Notes: generated from the letters alone by a model not told the origin. A stretch of DNA of 64,000 bases from Methylobacterium sp. DB0501 (GCF_011043735.1 NZ_JAAKGV010000014.1:1-64000); one strand, 5' to 3'. Counted from the first letter of the stretch, positions 1-8,767 are shown. Made by a program: numbers and translations.

Positions 1-166
1 CCTGGATCCGCTGCACGTCGTCGAAGAGTTGCCGATTGGACGCCGAACGAGCGCTCTCGGGACGTGCTCGCCATCCGGAGTACCCGCTGGAGGACACTCC
101 GAGCACGCGGCACATGAGACGCACCGGCCAGGTGGTCGCATGCTGCTCGATGAAGGCGAACGTCAT
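1..166 (-). CDS. IS3-family transposase OrfB, N-terminal fragment (cut by window edge)
   Basis: Reading the minus strand from the ATG at 166 gives MTFAFIEQHATTWPVRLMCR and continues through a typical IS3 OrfB N-terminus with GVSSSGY and RPESARSASNRQLFDDV. The DDE catalytic core lies outside the window. The start overlaps the OrfA stop in an ATGA junction and sits in the -1 frame relative to OrfA. The OrfB frame is open all the way back to an A7 run at 196-202, so the main product is probably an OrfAB fusion made by -1 frameshifting. The family is certain; completeness cannot be judged. Confidence 0.85.
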   Translation of the reverse strand, partial: MTFAFIEQHATTWPVRLMCRVLGVSSSGYSGWRARPESARSASNRQLFDDVQRIQ

Positions 167-492
167 CTGGGCATCTGCGTGACGATGCCGGTCGCTTTTT
201 TTAGCACGTCGCGCTCCATGCGCGTCCGGTCGAGCTCACGGCGCAGCCGGGCGATCTCCGCTGCCTGATCGGACGGCGAGGCAACGAGGCTCGTAGGAGC
301 GGGACCCGGCAAGCCCGCGGGTCGCTTTGGCGGCAAGCCCTCCATCAGCACGGTTCGCCACTGGCGCAGCATGGAGGGCTGGATCCCGAGTTCCGCGGCG
401 ATCTGCAACTGCGACCGGCCGCTGCTCTCGAGCAGGGCGACCGCCTCGCGTTTGAACTCGGGGGTGAACTCGCGTCGTGTCTTTGCCATCAA
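163..492 (-). CDS. IS3-family transposase OrfA (helix-turn-helix subunit)
   Basis: This 109-aa protein begins MMAKTRREFTPEFKREAVAL, the standard opening of the transposase_8/IS3 OrfA family. The N-terminal helix-turn-helix (residues 5-50, with the recognition segment around GIQPSMLRQW) binds the IS ends. A leucine-zipper-like helix follows near residues 78-102 (IARLRRELDRTRMERDVLKK). Its gene carries the A7 slippery run at the LKKA codons, as expected for programmed -1 frameshifting into OrfB. Length and order are normal for the family. It marks a mobile element next to the RND efflux operon rather than a host gene. Confidence 0.93.
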   Translation of the reverse strand: MMAKTRREFTPEFKREAVALLESSGRSQLQIAAELGIQPSMLRQWRTVLMEGLPPKRPAGLPGPAPTSLVASPSDQAAEIARLRRELDRTRMERDVLKKATGIVTQMPR

Positions 493-576
493 ACACCTTT
501 CCCGCCCGTAACGAGCGTATCAGAGGTGTCCGCGAAACCGAGGGAGGATAGCGCCCATGCTGGGCGCACAACGGAC

Positions 577-607
577 AGCGCCCCCGGACGGCTTCGTCGG
601 GGGCGCT
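577..607. terminator. GC-rich hairpin downstream of the RND permease gene
   Basis: AGCGCCCCC at 577-585 pairs perfectly with GGGGGCGCT at 599-607 across a 13-nt loop. It lies 30 bp past the RND permease stop codon and between that gene and the IS element. No T-run follows on the minus strand, so it is a weak or factor-assisted terminator candidate. A smaller GCGCCCATGCTGGGCGC palindrome sits just beyond at about 551-567. Confidence 0.4.
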
Positions 608-636
608 GGATTGCCGGTGTCACGGCGCGGTCGTCG

Positions 637-3600
637 TCACCGCGCCGGCTCGGGCTCGCCGTGGTGGTCGTCGACCCCGCGCCAGCGGTTGATCCGGATC
701 AGGACATTGCGGATCACCACGTAGAAGACCGGGGTCAGGAACAGGCCGAACACCGTGGCGCCGAGCATGCCGAACAGCACCGCGGTGCCGAGCGCCTGGC
801 GCATCTCGGCGCCGGGGCCGGTGGCGAAGGCGAGCGGCACCACGCCGAGGATGAACGCGAAGGCGGTCATCAGGATCGGCCGCAGGCGAAGCCGGCAGGC
901 CTCGACCGCCGCCGCGACCGGTCCGCGGCGCTCGCTCTCCTCGATCTGGTGGGCGAACTCGACGATCAGGATCGCGTTCTTGGCCGCGAGGCCGATGAGC
1001 ACGATGAGGCCGATCTGGGTCAGGATGTTGTTGTCCTGGGCCCGGAACTGCACGCCGGCCAAGGCCGCGAGCACGCCGGTCGGCACCACCAGGAGAATCG
1101 AGAGCGGCAGCGCCCAGGATTCGTACTGGGCGGCGAGCACCAGGAAGACCAGGAGCACGCCGAGCGCGAAGACGTAGATCGCGGTGTTGCCGACCGCCTT
1201 CTCCTGGAACGCGATGTCGGTCCACTCGAAGCTCATGCCGTCGGGCAGGGTCTGGCGGGCGAGCTTCTCCATCGCGTCGAGGGACTGGCCCGAGGAGATG
1301 CCCGGCTTCGCGTCGCCCTGCACCGGGATCGAGTAGTACAGGTTGTAGCGCTGGACGATCTGGGGCCCCGAGATGTCGCGGATGCTGGCGAGCGTGCCCA
1401 TCGGCACCAGGGCGCCGGTGGAGGAGCGAACTTTAAGACGCTCGATGTCCGATTTCTCCATCCGGTACTTGGCGTCGGCCTGGGCGCGGACCTGGTAGAC
1501 GCGGCCGAAGGTGTTGAAGTCGTTGACGTAGGCGCCGCCGAGATTGACCTGGAGCGTCGAGAACACGTTGGCGAGCGGCACGTTCAGCATCCGCGCCACC
1601 GTGCGGTCGATGTCGAGGTAGATCTGCGGCGTGTCGTTGCCGAAGGTGGTGAAGACGCGGGTGAGCGCCGGGTCGCGGTTGGCCGCTCCGATGAGATCGC
1701 CCGAGACCTGAAGCAGGCGGGCGAGGTCCGAGCCCTCGCGGCTCTGCACCTGCATCTTGAAGCCGCCGGCATTGCCGAGGCCCCGCACCGGCGGCGGCGG
1801 GATCGCGATGATCCGCGCCTCCTGCATCGGCGCGGTCTTGGCCAGCACGGCCTGCAGGATCTTGCCCGCCGTGAGGCCCTTCTCCAGGCGCTCCTTGAAC
1901 GGCTTCAACGGCAGGAACATCACCGCGCCGTTGGTGGTGTTGGTGAAGGTGGCGCCGTCGAAGCCGGCGATGACGACCGTGTTGCCGACGCCGTCGATGT
2001 CGAGGGAGCGGCGCGAGACCTCCTGGACGACCGCGGTGGTGCGCTCCAGCGACGAGCCCGGCGGCAGCTGCACCACCACCAGCAGGTAGCCCTGGTCCTG
2101 GAGCGGGATGAAGCCGGTTGGCGTGGTGCGCACGAGGTGCAGCACGCCGTAGATGACGCCGGCATAGAGCAGCAGCATCGCCAGCAGCGGCACCAGCCGT
2201 CCGGTGAGGAAGCGCACCGTCGCCGCATAGGCGTTCGCCGTCGCGTCGAAGCCGCGGTTGAAGGTGTTGGCCGCCCAGGACCCGAACCGGGCCACGAAGA
2301 AGCGCGGCCGGTGGTGCTCGGAATGGGGCTTCAGCAGCAGCTTGCAGAGCGCCGGCGACAGCGTCAGCGAGTTGAACATCGAGATGATGGTCGAGGCCGC
2401 GATGGTGAGCGCGAACTGCCGGTAGAACTGGCCCGAGATGCCCGGGATGAAGGCGGTCGGGATGAACACCGCCGACAGCACGAGGGCGATGGCGACGACC
2501 GCGCCGCCGACCTCGTCCATGGTCTTGTGGGCCGCCTCGCCGGGCGACAGCCCCTCGGCCATGTTGCGCTCGACGTTCTCCACCACGACGATCGCGTCGT
2601 CGACCACGATGCCGATGGCGAGCACGAGGCCGAACAGCGTCAGGTTGTTGAGCGAGAACCCGAGCAGCGCCATCACCGCGAAGGTGCCGATGAGCGACAC
2701 CGGAATCGCGATGATCGGGATGAGCGCGGTGCGCCAGCTCTGGAGGAAGACCAGGATCACCACCACGACGAGGACCACCGCCTCGCCGAGGGTCTTGTAG
2801 ACCTCGTGCACCGATTCGGCGATGAACTCGGTCGGGTTGTAGGCGATCTTGAATTCGAGGCCGGGCGGGAAGTCCTTGGACAGGGTCTTCATCAGCGCCT
2901 GGACCTGCTCGGCCGCCTCCAGCGCGTTGGTGCCGGGGCGCTGGAACACGCCGATGCCGATCGCCGGCTGGCCGTTGAGGAACGACTTCGTTGTGTAGTC
3001 CTTCTGGCCGAGCTCCACCCGGGCGATGTCGGAGACCCGTACCAGACGCCCGTCCGAGGCCTTGACGATGACCTTGCGGAACTCGCTCGGATCCTGGAAC
3101 CGGCCTTGCGTCTGGACCGTGAGCTGGAATGCCTGGCTCGCGGGAGCCGGCGGCGCGCCGAGCGCACCGGACGCCACCTGGACGTTCTGCTCCTGCAGCG
3201 CGTTGATCACGTCGGTGGTCGAGAGCTGGTAGGAGGCGAGCTTGTTCGGGTCGAGCCACAGCCGCAGCGCGTATTCCGAGCCGCCGAACACCGTGATGTC
3301 GCCGACGCCGTTGAGGCGCAGGAGCGGATCGCGCAGGCGCAGGTAGATGTAGTTGGCGAGATAGTTCTGGTCGAAGGTGCCGTCGGGCGACAGCACGTGC
3401 ACGACCATCATCAGGTCCGGCGAGGACTTGCGGACCGTGACGCCGAGGTTGCGCACGTCGCCGGGCAGGCGCGGCTGGGCGACCGAGAGCCGGTTCTGGA
3501 CCAGCACGTTGGCGATGTCGAGGTTGGTGCCGAGCGCGAAGGTGACGGTCAGCTGCATGTTGCCGTCGTTGGTCGACAGCGACGACATGTACAGCATGTT

Positions 3601-3825
3601 GTCGACGCCGTTGATCTCCTGCTCGATCGGCGTCGCGATCGTGGCCGCCACGGTCTCGGCATTGGCGCCCGGATAGGAGGCGCGCACCACCACGGTCGGG
3701 GGCACGATCTCGGGATATTGCGAGACGGGCAACGAGATGTACGAGACGTAGCCGATGATCAGGATGACGATCGAAGTCACCGAGGCGAAGATCGGCCGGT
3801 CGACGAAGAAATGGGCAAAACGCAT
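637..3825 (-). CDS. RND multidrug efflux permease, HAE1 (AcrB/MexF-type)
   Basis: This 1062-aa protein is the inner-membrane proton-drug antiporter of a tripartite efflux pump. It begins MRFAHFFVDRPIFASVTSIV, a classic RND transmembrane helix 1. It contains the TM4 acidic pair in GIVVDDAIVVVENVE (Asp409-Asp410), which relays protons in AcrB, and it has the duplicated 6+6 helix plan with two large periplasmic loops. Full length is normal for HAE1 members. The gene lies downstream of the adaptor gene (3934-5067) on the same strand, about 108 bp away, so adaptor-permease co-transcription is likely. No outer-membrane factor gene adjoins, so the pump probably borrows a channel encoded elsewhere. 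Substrate cannot be told from sequence; MexF/BpeF-like members export chloramphenicol, quinolones and solvents. Confidence 0.95.
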   Translation of the reverse strand: MRFAHFFVDRPIFASVTSIVILIIGYVSYISLPVSQYPEIVPPTVVVRASYPGANAETVAATIATPIEQEINGVDNMLYMSSLSTNDGNMQLTVTFALGTNLDIANVLVQNRLSVAQPRLPGDVRNLGVTVRKSSPDLMMVVHVLSPDGTFDQNYLANYIYLRLRDPLLRLNGVGDITVFGGSEYALRLWLDPNKLASYQLSTTDVINALQEQNVQVASGALGAPPAPASQAFQLTVQTQGRFQDPSEFRKVIVKASDGRLVRVSDIARVELGQKDYTTKSFLNGQPAIGIGVFQRPGTNALEAAEQVQALMKTLSKDFPPGLEFKIAYNPTEFIAESVHEVYKTLGEAVVLVVVVILVFLQSWRTALIPIIAIPVSLIGTFAVMALLGFSLNNLTLFGLVLAIGIVVDDAIVVVENVERNMAEGLSPGEAAHKTMDEVGGAVVAIALVLSAVFIPTAFIPGISGQFYRQFALTIAASTIISMFNSLTLSPALCKLLLKPHSEHHRPRFFVARFGSWAANTFNRGFDATANAYAATVRFLTGRLVPLLAMLLLYAGVIYGVLHLVRTTPTGFIPLQDQGYLLVVVQLPPGSSLERTTAVVQEVSRRSLDIDGVGNTVVIAGFDGATFTNTTNGAVMFLPLKPFKERLEKGLTAGKILQAVLAKTAPMQEARIIAIPPPPVRGLGNAGGFKMQVQSREGSDLARLLQVSGDLIGAANRDPALTRVFTTFGNDTPQIYLDIDRTVARMLNVPLANVFSTLQVNLGGAYVNDFNTFGRVYQVRAQADAKYRMEKSDIERLKVRSSTGALVPMGTLASIRDISGPQIVQRYNLYYSIPVQGDAKPGISSGQSLDAMEKLARQTLPDGMSFEWTDIAFQEKAVGNTAIYVFALGVLLVFLVLAAQYESWALPLSILLVVPTGVLAALAGVQFRAQDNNILTQIGLIVLIGLAAKNAILIVEFAHQIEESERRGPVAAAVEACRLRLRPILMTAFAFILGVVPLAFATGPGAEMRQALGTAVLFGMLGATVFGLFLTPVFYVVIRNVLIRINRWRGVDDHHGEPEPAR

Positions 3826-3902
3826 CGGTGGGCCTCTCGCGCCCTTCGGATTCTCGGGCGTGGCGCCCCCGCGCAGGCGGGGGCCGTGGCGTCCTGACGG
3901 GA

Positions 3903-3928
3903 CGCGCCGCCCGTCAGCGGGCGGCGCG
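3903..3928. terminator. Perfect 11-bp hairpin between adaptor and permease genes
   Basis: CGCGCCGCCCG (3903-3913) pairs with CGGGCGGCGCG (3918-3928) around a TCAG tetraloop, six bases after the adaptor stop codon. It has no T-run in the transcribed direction. It may act as an mRNA-stabilising or attenuating structure that sets the adaptor-to-permease ratio, rather than a full stop. Confidence 0.45.
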
Positions 3929-3933
3929 GTCGC

Positions 3934-5067
3934 TCACTCGCGGACCGGCGGCAATTCCTTGACCTCGGGCGTGACCTTGGCGCCCGGGCGCACCCGGGTG
4001 AGGCCGACGATCACGATGGTCTCGTCGCCCTTGAGCCCGTCGCGCACCACCCGGTAGCCGTCGATCTTGGGGCCGGGGCGGATGTTGCGCGGCTGCACGA
4101 CGTTGTCGGGCCCGAGCACGTAGACGAGGCGCTTGTCCTGGTTCGCCGCGATCGCATCGTCGGGGATCAGGATGCCGCGATAGGGCTTCGAGGCCGGCAT
4201 GCTGACGATGCCGAACAGGCCCGGCTTGATGAAGCGGTCCGGGTTCTCGACGGTGGCGCGCAGGAGCACCGTGCCGGTCGCCTCGTCGACCCGGTTGTCG
4301 ACGAAGTTGAGCGTGCCCTTGCGGGTCGGCTTCGCCTCGCCCGTCAGCGCCACCAGGATCGGCACGGTGTGCTCGTTCTGGGTCGCCCCCATGCCGATCT
4401 TGAGCGTGCCCTGGTAGGCCAGGAACGAGCGCTCGTCGACGGTGAACGAGAAGTAGATCGGGTCCAGCGAGACGATGGTGGTCAGCATCGTCTGGTCGGT
4501 GATGACGATGTTGCCCTCGGTCACGTTGCGCTGCGAGATCCGGCCGTCGATCGGCGAGCGCACCTCGGTGAAGTCGTAGTTGAGCTGGGCCTGGCGCAGG
4601 GCCGCGGTGGCGCTGTCGACGTCGGCCTGGGCGGTCAGCGAGTTCTGCCGGCGCTGGTCGGTGACCTGCTCGGAGATGTTGCCCGACCGGCTCAGCGTCT
4701 GGGCGCGCTCGAGGTCGGTCTGGGTGAAGTTCAGGCGCGCCTGGGCCGAGGCCAGGGCCGCGGTCGCCTGGTCGAGGGCCGCCTTGTAGGGGCGCCGGTC
4801 GATGGTGAAGAGCAATTCGCCCTTCTTCACCACGGCGCCGTCCTGGAAGTGGATCTTCTGAAGATAGCCGGTGACGCGGGCGCGCACCTCGACATACTCG
4901 ATCGCGTTGAAGCGACCGGTAAAGTCGTCGTGCTCCACCACCTCCTTGACCACGGGCTTGGCGACCGTGACCGTGGGGGGCGGACCGCCGGGAGCCTGGG
5001 CCCGCGCCGGGATACCGGCCATCAGCAGAAGCGCCGGGATCACCGCCGCCAGCCTCAGCCTGCGCAT
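3934..5067 (-). CDS. RND efflux periplasmic adaptor (membrane fusion protein)
   Basis: This 377-aa protein links the RND permease to an outer-membrane channel. The chosen ATG at 5067 is preceded by GGGAGAG at good spacing and starts a signal sequence (MRRLRLAAVIPALLLMAG, then ARAQA). Downstream are the split lipoyl/barrel-sandwich domain (VRARVTGYLQKIHFQDGAVV), an alpha-helical hairpin rich in Ala, Gln and Leu (about residues 95-165), and the beta-barrel with RNVTEGNIVITDQTMLTTIV. An upstream ATG at 5085 and a 416-aa reading from 5184 are possible but lack a better ribosome site and would bury the signal peptide. It is first gene of the two-gene pump operon. Confidence 0.93.
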   Translation of the reverse strand: MRRLRLAAVIPALLLMAGIPARAQAPGGPPPTVTVAKPVVKEVVEHDDFTGRFNAIEYVEVRARVTGYLQKIHFQDGAVVKKGELLFTIDRRPYKAALDQATAALASAQARLNFTQTDLERAQTLSRSGNISEQVTDQRRQNSLTAQADVDSATAALRQAQLNYDFTEVRSPIDGRISQRNVTEGNIVITDQTMLTTIVSLDPIYFSFTVDERSFLAYQGTLKIGMGATQNEHTVPILVALTGEAKPTRKGTLNFVDNRVDEATGTVLLRATVENPDRFIKPGLFGIVSMPASKPYRGILIPDDAIAANQDKRLVYVLGPDNVVQPRNIRPGPKIDGYRVVRDGLKGDETIVIVGLTRVRPGAKVTPEVKELPPVRE

Positions 5068-5291
5068 ACTCACTCTCCCGTTCATCTCGTGCATGCGGCC
5101 CGTCGGACGCGCGTTGAGAGATGCGCCGGGGAGCATCCGCGTCGAGGGGCTGGCCCGTGTGGGGAGCCGCGCCGCCCTCGGCACGGCCCGCCCGGGGCCG
5201 GGAATGTCGAACCGCCCTCACGGGCGGGATGTCGTGGAGCCGGCGAACGAACCGATGGCTGCCGGCCATGGATCAGCGAAGCGCGGATCGT

Positions 5292-5612
5292 CTATTCGAT
5301 GGTCTCGCCGGCATTGGCCCAGTCCTTGAAGCCGCCGGCATAATGCTCGGAGAGCGGGATCCCCTGGCTCTGGAGATACTGCAATGCCCGCGCCGAGCGC
5401 ACGCCGGCGGCGCAGGACAGGACCGGGCGGCGTCCGTCGCCGGCGATCAGCGCCTGCAGCCGCTCGACGTCGAAGCTCGACAGGGGAAACGAGACCGAGC
5501 CCGGGATATGGCCGGAATCGAACTCGTTGGGCTCGCGCACGTCGATCAACAGCACCGAGCCGTCCGCCAGCCCGCTCTTCACCGCATCCCGATCCAGATC
5601 GACGATCGCCAT
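5292..5612 (-). CDS. Single-domain rhodanese (sulfurtransferase-like)
   Basis: This 106-aa protein is one rhodanese domain. It has the DVREPNEFDSGHIPGS motif near residues 24-39 and the active-site loop LSCAAGVRSARA with Cys67 as the persulfide-carrying nucleophile. The C-terminal GGFKDWANAG is also typical. The ATG at 5612 (MAIVDLDRDAV) is preferred over the in-frame start at 5678, which would add residues without homology to the fold. Proteins of this size pass sulfane sulfur between partners, but the acceptor cannot be named. It is transcribed away from the glycosyltransferase gene and toward the efflux operon, with about 220 bp between. Confidence 0.88.
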   Translation of the reverse strand: MAIVDLDRDAVKSGLADGSVLLIDVREPNEFDSGHIPGSVSFPLSSFDVERLQALIAGDGRRPVLSCAAGVRSARALQYLQSQGIPLSEHYAGGFKDWANAGETIE

Positions 5613-5673
5613 AGTCTCACCCAAATGCCGGCCCCGCGCCGACCCGCGATCATAAGCGGCGCGTCCGACACTT

Positions 5674-5700
5674 GTCACCGCGACGCGACGGAGCGGTGAC
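5674..5700. promoter_or_regulatory. Inverted repeat in the rhodanese/glycosyltransferase divergent spacer
   Basis: GTCACCGC (5674-5681) and GCGGTGAC (5693-5700) form a perfect 8-bp inverted repeat in the 245-bp gap between two divergently transcribed genes. The position suits an operator or promoter-proximal hairpin, but no known regulator motif is recognised. Confidence 0.3.
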
Positions 5701-5857
5701 GATTGCGATAAATCATCAGTGCTCAGCGTTGCAAGAGCGACGATCCCGATGTCGGGGCGGGTCTTGTGCGCTGCCGCACAGGGCGAAGCCGGATTCGGCT
5801 TCCCGGTCTCCGCCGTATACGACAGCGGCCGAGTGCCGTCACAGCGTCGAGACCGTC

Positions 5858-7138
5858 ATGCTCCGTTCCCCCGTCGCCCTCGATCTCACCCGCCTCGTCA
5901 CCCGCCTGCGGCATGCGAGCCCGACCGGGATCGACCGGGTCGACCTGGCCTATGCAAGGCATCTGCTGGGGCAGGACGGCGAGCGGTTCGGCGTGGTCTC
6001 GACGCCGCTCGGCCCGAAGGTGCTCGACCGCGGGCAGATGGCCGGACTGGTGGAGGCGGCGGTCTCGGCCTGGACCGAGGAGGTCGCGGCGGGGGACGAT
6101 CCGGTCTATCGCGGCGTGGCCGGGACGCTCGGCCTGTCGGCCCCGGCGGCGAGCGCGCGGCCGATGGCGCCGGCCGGATCGCGCCGACGCCGGAAGCGCG
6201 AGCTCGAGGCCTGGATCGCAGCGTCGCGCGCGCCCGGGCCGGAGCGGCTCCCGCGGGGCACGCTCTACCTCCACACCTCGCATCTGCGCCTCGACCGGCC
6301 GGCGCGGTTCGACTGGCTCTACGACCGGACCGACGTGAAGCCGGTCTTCTTCGTCCACGACCTGATCCCGATCGAGTATCCCGAATACGGCCGCTCCGGC
6401 GAGGCGGAGCGGCACCGGGTGCGAATGGAGACCGTGGCCCGCCACGCCCGTGCCGTGGTGGTCAACTCGGCCGATGTCGGGGAACGCTTCTCGGGCTTCC
6501 TCGCCCGGCTCGGGCGCCGGCCGCCGCCGGTCACCGTCGGGCCGCTCGGGATCGAGGACATTTTCAGGGGTGCTTCATCGGCGCCGACGCCCCGTCCGTT
6601 CTTCCTGGTCTGCGGCACGATCGAGCCGCGCAAGAACCTGATCGCGCTGCTCACGGCCTGGCGCGAGCTGAGCTTCCGGCACCGGGAGGCGACGCCGCGC
6701 CTCGTCGTCGTCGGTCGGCGCGGCTGGGAGAGCGAGAACGTGGTCGATCTCCTGGAGCGCTGCCCGGCGGTGCGCGACCACGTCACCGAGGTCTCGGGCC
6801 TCTCGACCGCCGGACTGGTGCGGCTGATGGGGCAGGCCACCGCGCTCCTGATGCCCTCCTTCGCCGAGGGCTACGGCCTGCCGGTGCTGGAGGCGGCCGC
6901 CGCCGGACTGCCGGTCGTCGCCTCCGACATCCCGGTCCACCGCGAGATTGCCGGGCACTTCGCGGAGTTCCTGCACCCGCTCGACGGTCTGGGCTGGATG
7001 CGGGCGGTCGAGGAACTGGCGGTACCGGGCTCGGGGCGACGGGCCGCGATGGCGGGACGCCTCGCCGGGTACCGGGCACCGAGTTGGGAGGACCACTTTG
7101 CCCGGGTCGATCCGGCGCTTGCGGCCGTCGCAGGGTAA
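5858..7138 (+). CDS. Glycosyltransferase family 4 (GT-B) protein
   Basis: This 426-aa cytoplasmic glycosyltransferase has a GT-B layout. The N-terminal acceptor half contains FFVHDLIPIEYPEYG (about residues 165-180). The C-terminal nucleotide-sugar half starts at FFLVCGTIEPRKNL and ends in the donor-binding EX7E-type loop PSFAEGYGLPVLEAAAAGLP. These are hallmarks of GT4 mannosyl- or glucosyl-transferases, often in exopolysaccharide or lipopolysaccharide assembly. The ATG at 5858 (MLRSPVALDLTRLVTRL) matches family N-termini; the longer frame from 5672 adds 62 residues of unlikely composition. It is followed by a terminator, so it appears monocistronic. Donor and acceptor are unknown. Confidence 0.9.
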   Translation: MLRSPVALDLTRLVTRLRHASPTGIDRVDLAYARHLLGQDGERFGVVSTPLGPKVLDRGQMAGLVEAAVSAWTEEVAAGDDPVYRGVAGTLGLSAPAASARPMAPAGSRRRRKRELEAWIAASRAPGPERLPRGTLYLHTSHLRLDRPARFDWLYDRTDVKPVFFVHDLIPIEYPEYGRSGEAERHRVRMETVARHARAVVVNSADVGERFSGFLARLGRRPPPVTVGPLGIEDIFRGASSAPTPRPFFLVCGTIEPRKNLIALLTAWRELSFRHREATPRLVVVGRRGWESENVVDLLERCPAVRDHVTEVSGLSTAGLVRLMGQATALLMPSFAEGYGLPVLEAAAAGLPVVASDIPVHREIAGHFAEFLHPLDGLGWMRAVEELAVPGSGRRAAMAGRLAGYRAPSWEDHFARVDPALAAVAG

Positions 7139-7164
7139 GGCCCGGACCCGTTTTGCACCCGGGC

Positions 7165-7196
7165 TGCCGCACGGCTAAGGTTGCGGCACGATTTTT
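7165..7196 (+). terminator. Intrinsic terminator after the glycosyltransferase gene
   Basis: TGCCGCA (7165-7171) pairs with TGCGGCA (7182-7188), and the stem is followed by CGATTTTT, a run of five T. It lies 27 bp past the stop codon. Confidence 0.7.
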
Positions 7197-7324
7197 CCCT
7201 GGCCGTCTTGCTCCTCCGGATGCCGGATCGGGCGCGGGTCTCCCCTCTCCCACGCGGGAGGGGGGATTCCGCGCTTCATCTCGCACCGAACGGAGCGGCT
7301 TCGGCCTCCATCGGATTGCGTGCC

Positions 7325-8767
7325 ATGACCGACACCCCCTACCCCCGCGACCTCGTCGGCTACGGTCGCACCCCGCCGCAGGCGCAATGGCCGAACGGCG
7401 CCCGCATCGCGGTGCAGTTCGTCATCAACTACGAGGAGGGCGGCGAGAACTGCCTCCTGCACGGCGACCGGGCCTCGGAGGCGTTCCTGTCCGAGATCGT
7501 CGGCGCGCAGGCCTGGCCGGGCCAGCGCCACATGAGCATGGAATCGATCTACGAGTACGGCTCGCGGGTCGGGTTCTGGCGGCTGCACCGGTTGTTCGCC
7601 GAGCGCGACCTGCCGGTGACGGTCTACGGCGTCGCGACGGCTCTCCAGCGCAACCCGGACGCCGTGGCGGCGATGCGCGAATCCGGCTGGGAGATCGCCT
7701 GCCACGGCCTCAAATGGATCGATTATCGCGATTTCTCCTACGAGGAGGAGAAGGCGCACATGAACGAGGCGATCCGGATCCACACCGAGGTGACCGGCGA
7801 GCGTCCGCTGGGCTGGTACACGGGCCGCACCTCGGAGAATACCCTCAAGCTGGTGATGGAAGAGGGCGGCTTCCTCTACTCGGCGGATTCCTACGCCGAC
7901 GACCTGCCCTACTGGGTCGAGGGCCCCCGCGCGCCGCAGCTCGTCGTGCCCTACACCCTCGATTCGAACGACATGCGGTTCGCCACGCCGCAAGGCTTCA
8001 ATGCCGGCGACCAGTTCTTCGCCTACCTGCGGGATTCCTTCGACGTGCTCTATGCCGAGGGCGCCGAGACGCCCCGGATGCTGTCGATCGGCCTGCATTG
8101 CCGCCTCGTCGGGCGCCCCGGCCGGATCGCGGCGCTCGCCCGCTTCCTCGACCACGTGGCGGCGCATGACGACGTGTGGGTGACCCGGCGCATCGACATC
8201 GCCCGCCACTGGGCCAGGACCCACGCGCCCGCCGGCCTGACCCCGAGCCGGATGGGCCGGGCCCTGTTCGTCGAGAGCTTCGGCGACGTGTTCGAGCATT
8301 CGCCCTGGGTGGCGGAGGGGGCGCACGGGGCCGGGTTGTCGCCGATGCAGGACAATGCCGACGGGCTCCACGCCGCCATGATCGAGGCGATGCGGGCGGC
8401 CGAGCCGGAGCGGCAGCTCGCCCTCATCCGCGCGCATCCCGACCTCGCCGGGCGCGTGGCGGCGGCCGACCTCGCCCCGGACTCCCGCGCCGAGCAGGCC
8501 TCGGCCGGGCTCGATGCCCTCGATGCCGAGGGACGTGCCCGCTTCCTCGACCTCAACGAGCGCTACCGAGCCCGCCACGGCTTCCCGTTCGTGATGGCGG
8601 TGCGGGGGAAAAGCCCGGACGAGATCCTGTCCCAGCTCAGCCAGCGCCTGGACAACTCGCCGGAGGATGAGCGGGCCCGGGCGCTCGGTGAGATCGAGAC
8701 CATCGCGCTGCTACGCCTGCGGCAGAGGTTGCCGTCGCTGCCGGATGTCTTCTCCGCGAAGGCGTGA
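7325..8767 (+). CDS. puuE: Fused allantoinase (PuuE-type) and OHCU decarboxylase
   Basis: This 480-aa protein joins two steps of urate breakdown. Residues 1-305 are a PuuE-type, polysaccharide-deacetylase-fold allantoinase (GARIAVQFVINYEEGGENC, MESIYEYGSRVGFWR, EIACHGLKWIDY, LGWYTGR) that opens allantoin to allantoate. Residues 315-480 match 2-oxo-4-hydroxy-4-carboxy-5-ureidoimidazoline decarboxylase, with the catalytic-His motif IRAHPDLAGR, the FLDLNERYRARHGFPF segment and a closing helix. OHCU decarboxylase yields S-allantoin, so the fusion places consecutive enzymes on one chain. The ATG at 7325 begins MTDTPYPRDLVGYGR, the usual PuuE start. No other purine-catabolism gene lies within 5 kb, so the rest of the pathway must be elsewhere. 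Confidence 0.92.
   Translation: MTDTPYPRDLVGYGRTPPQAQWPNGARIAVQFVINYEEGGENCLLHGDRASEAFLSEIVGAQAWPGQRHMSMESIYEYGSRVGFWRLHRLFAERDLPVTVYGVATALQRNPDAVAAMRESGWEIACHGLKWIDYRDFSYEEEKAHMNEAIRIHTEVTGERPLGWYTGRTSENTLKLVMEEGGFLYSADSYADDLPYWVEGPRAPQLVVPYTLDSNDMRFATPQGFNAGDQFFAYLRDSFDVLYAEGAETPRMLSIGLHCRLVGRPGRIAALARFLDHVAAHDDVWVTRRIDIARHWARTHAPAGLTPSRMGRALFVESFGDVFEHSPWVAEGAHGAGLSPMQDNADGLHAAMIEAMRAAEPERQLALIRAHPDLAGRVAAADLAPDSRAEQASAGLDALDAEGRARFLDLNERYRARHGFPFVMAVRGKSPDEILSQLSQRLDNSPEDERARALGEIETIALLRLRQRLPSLPDVFSAKA

Larger units (their letters stand above)
1..545 (-). mobile_element. IS3-family insertion sequence, partial (cut by window edge)
   Basis: The segment holds a complete IS3-type OrfA and the first 55 codons of OrfB on the minus strand, in the usual overlapping arrangement. 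A terminus like that of IS3 elements (TTTCGCGGACAC read on the minus strand) lies near 522-540, upstream of OrfA, so the element probably ends there and continues leftward out of the window. The exact end and the target duplication cannot be fixed because the other terminus is absent. Whether the copy is intact is unknown. Confidence 0.8.

Noticed and set aside
526..3897. 1123-aa plus-strand ORF opposite the RND permease
   Set aside because: It is antisense to an unmistakable RND gene, has a His/Asp/Arg/Gly-rich composition typical of GC-rich shadow frames, and no domain.
5672..5857. 62-residue N-terminal extension of the glycosyltransferase
   Set aside because: Unlikely composition, no signal peptide and overlap with the divergent promoter region; the ATG at 5858 fits family starts.
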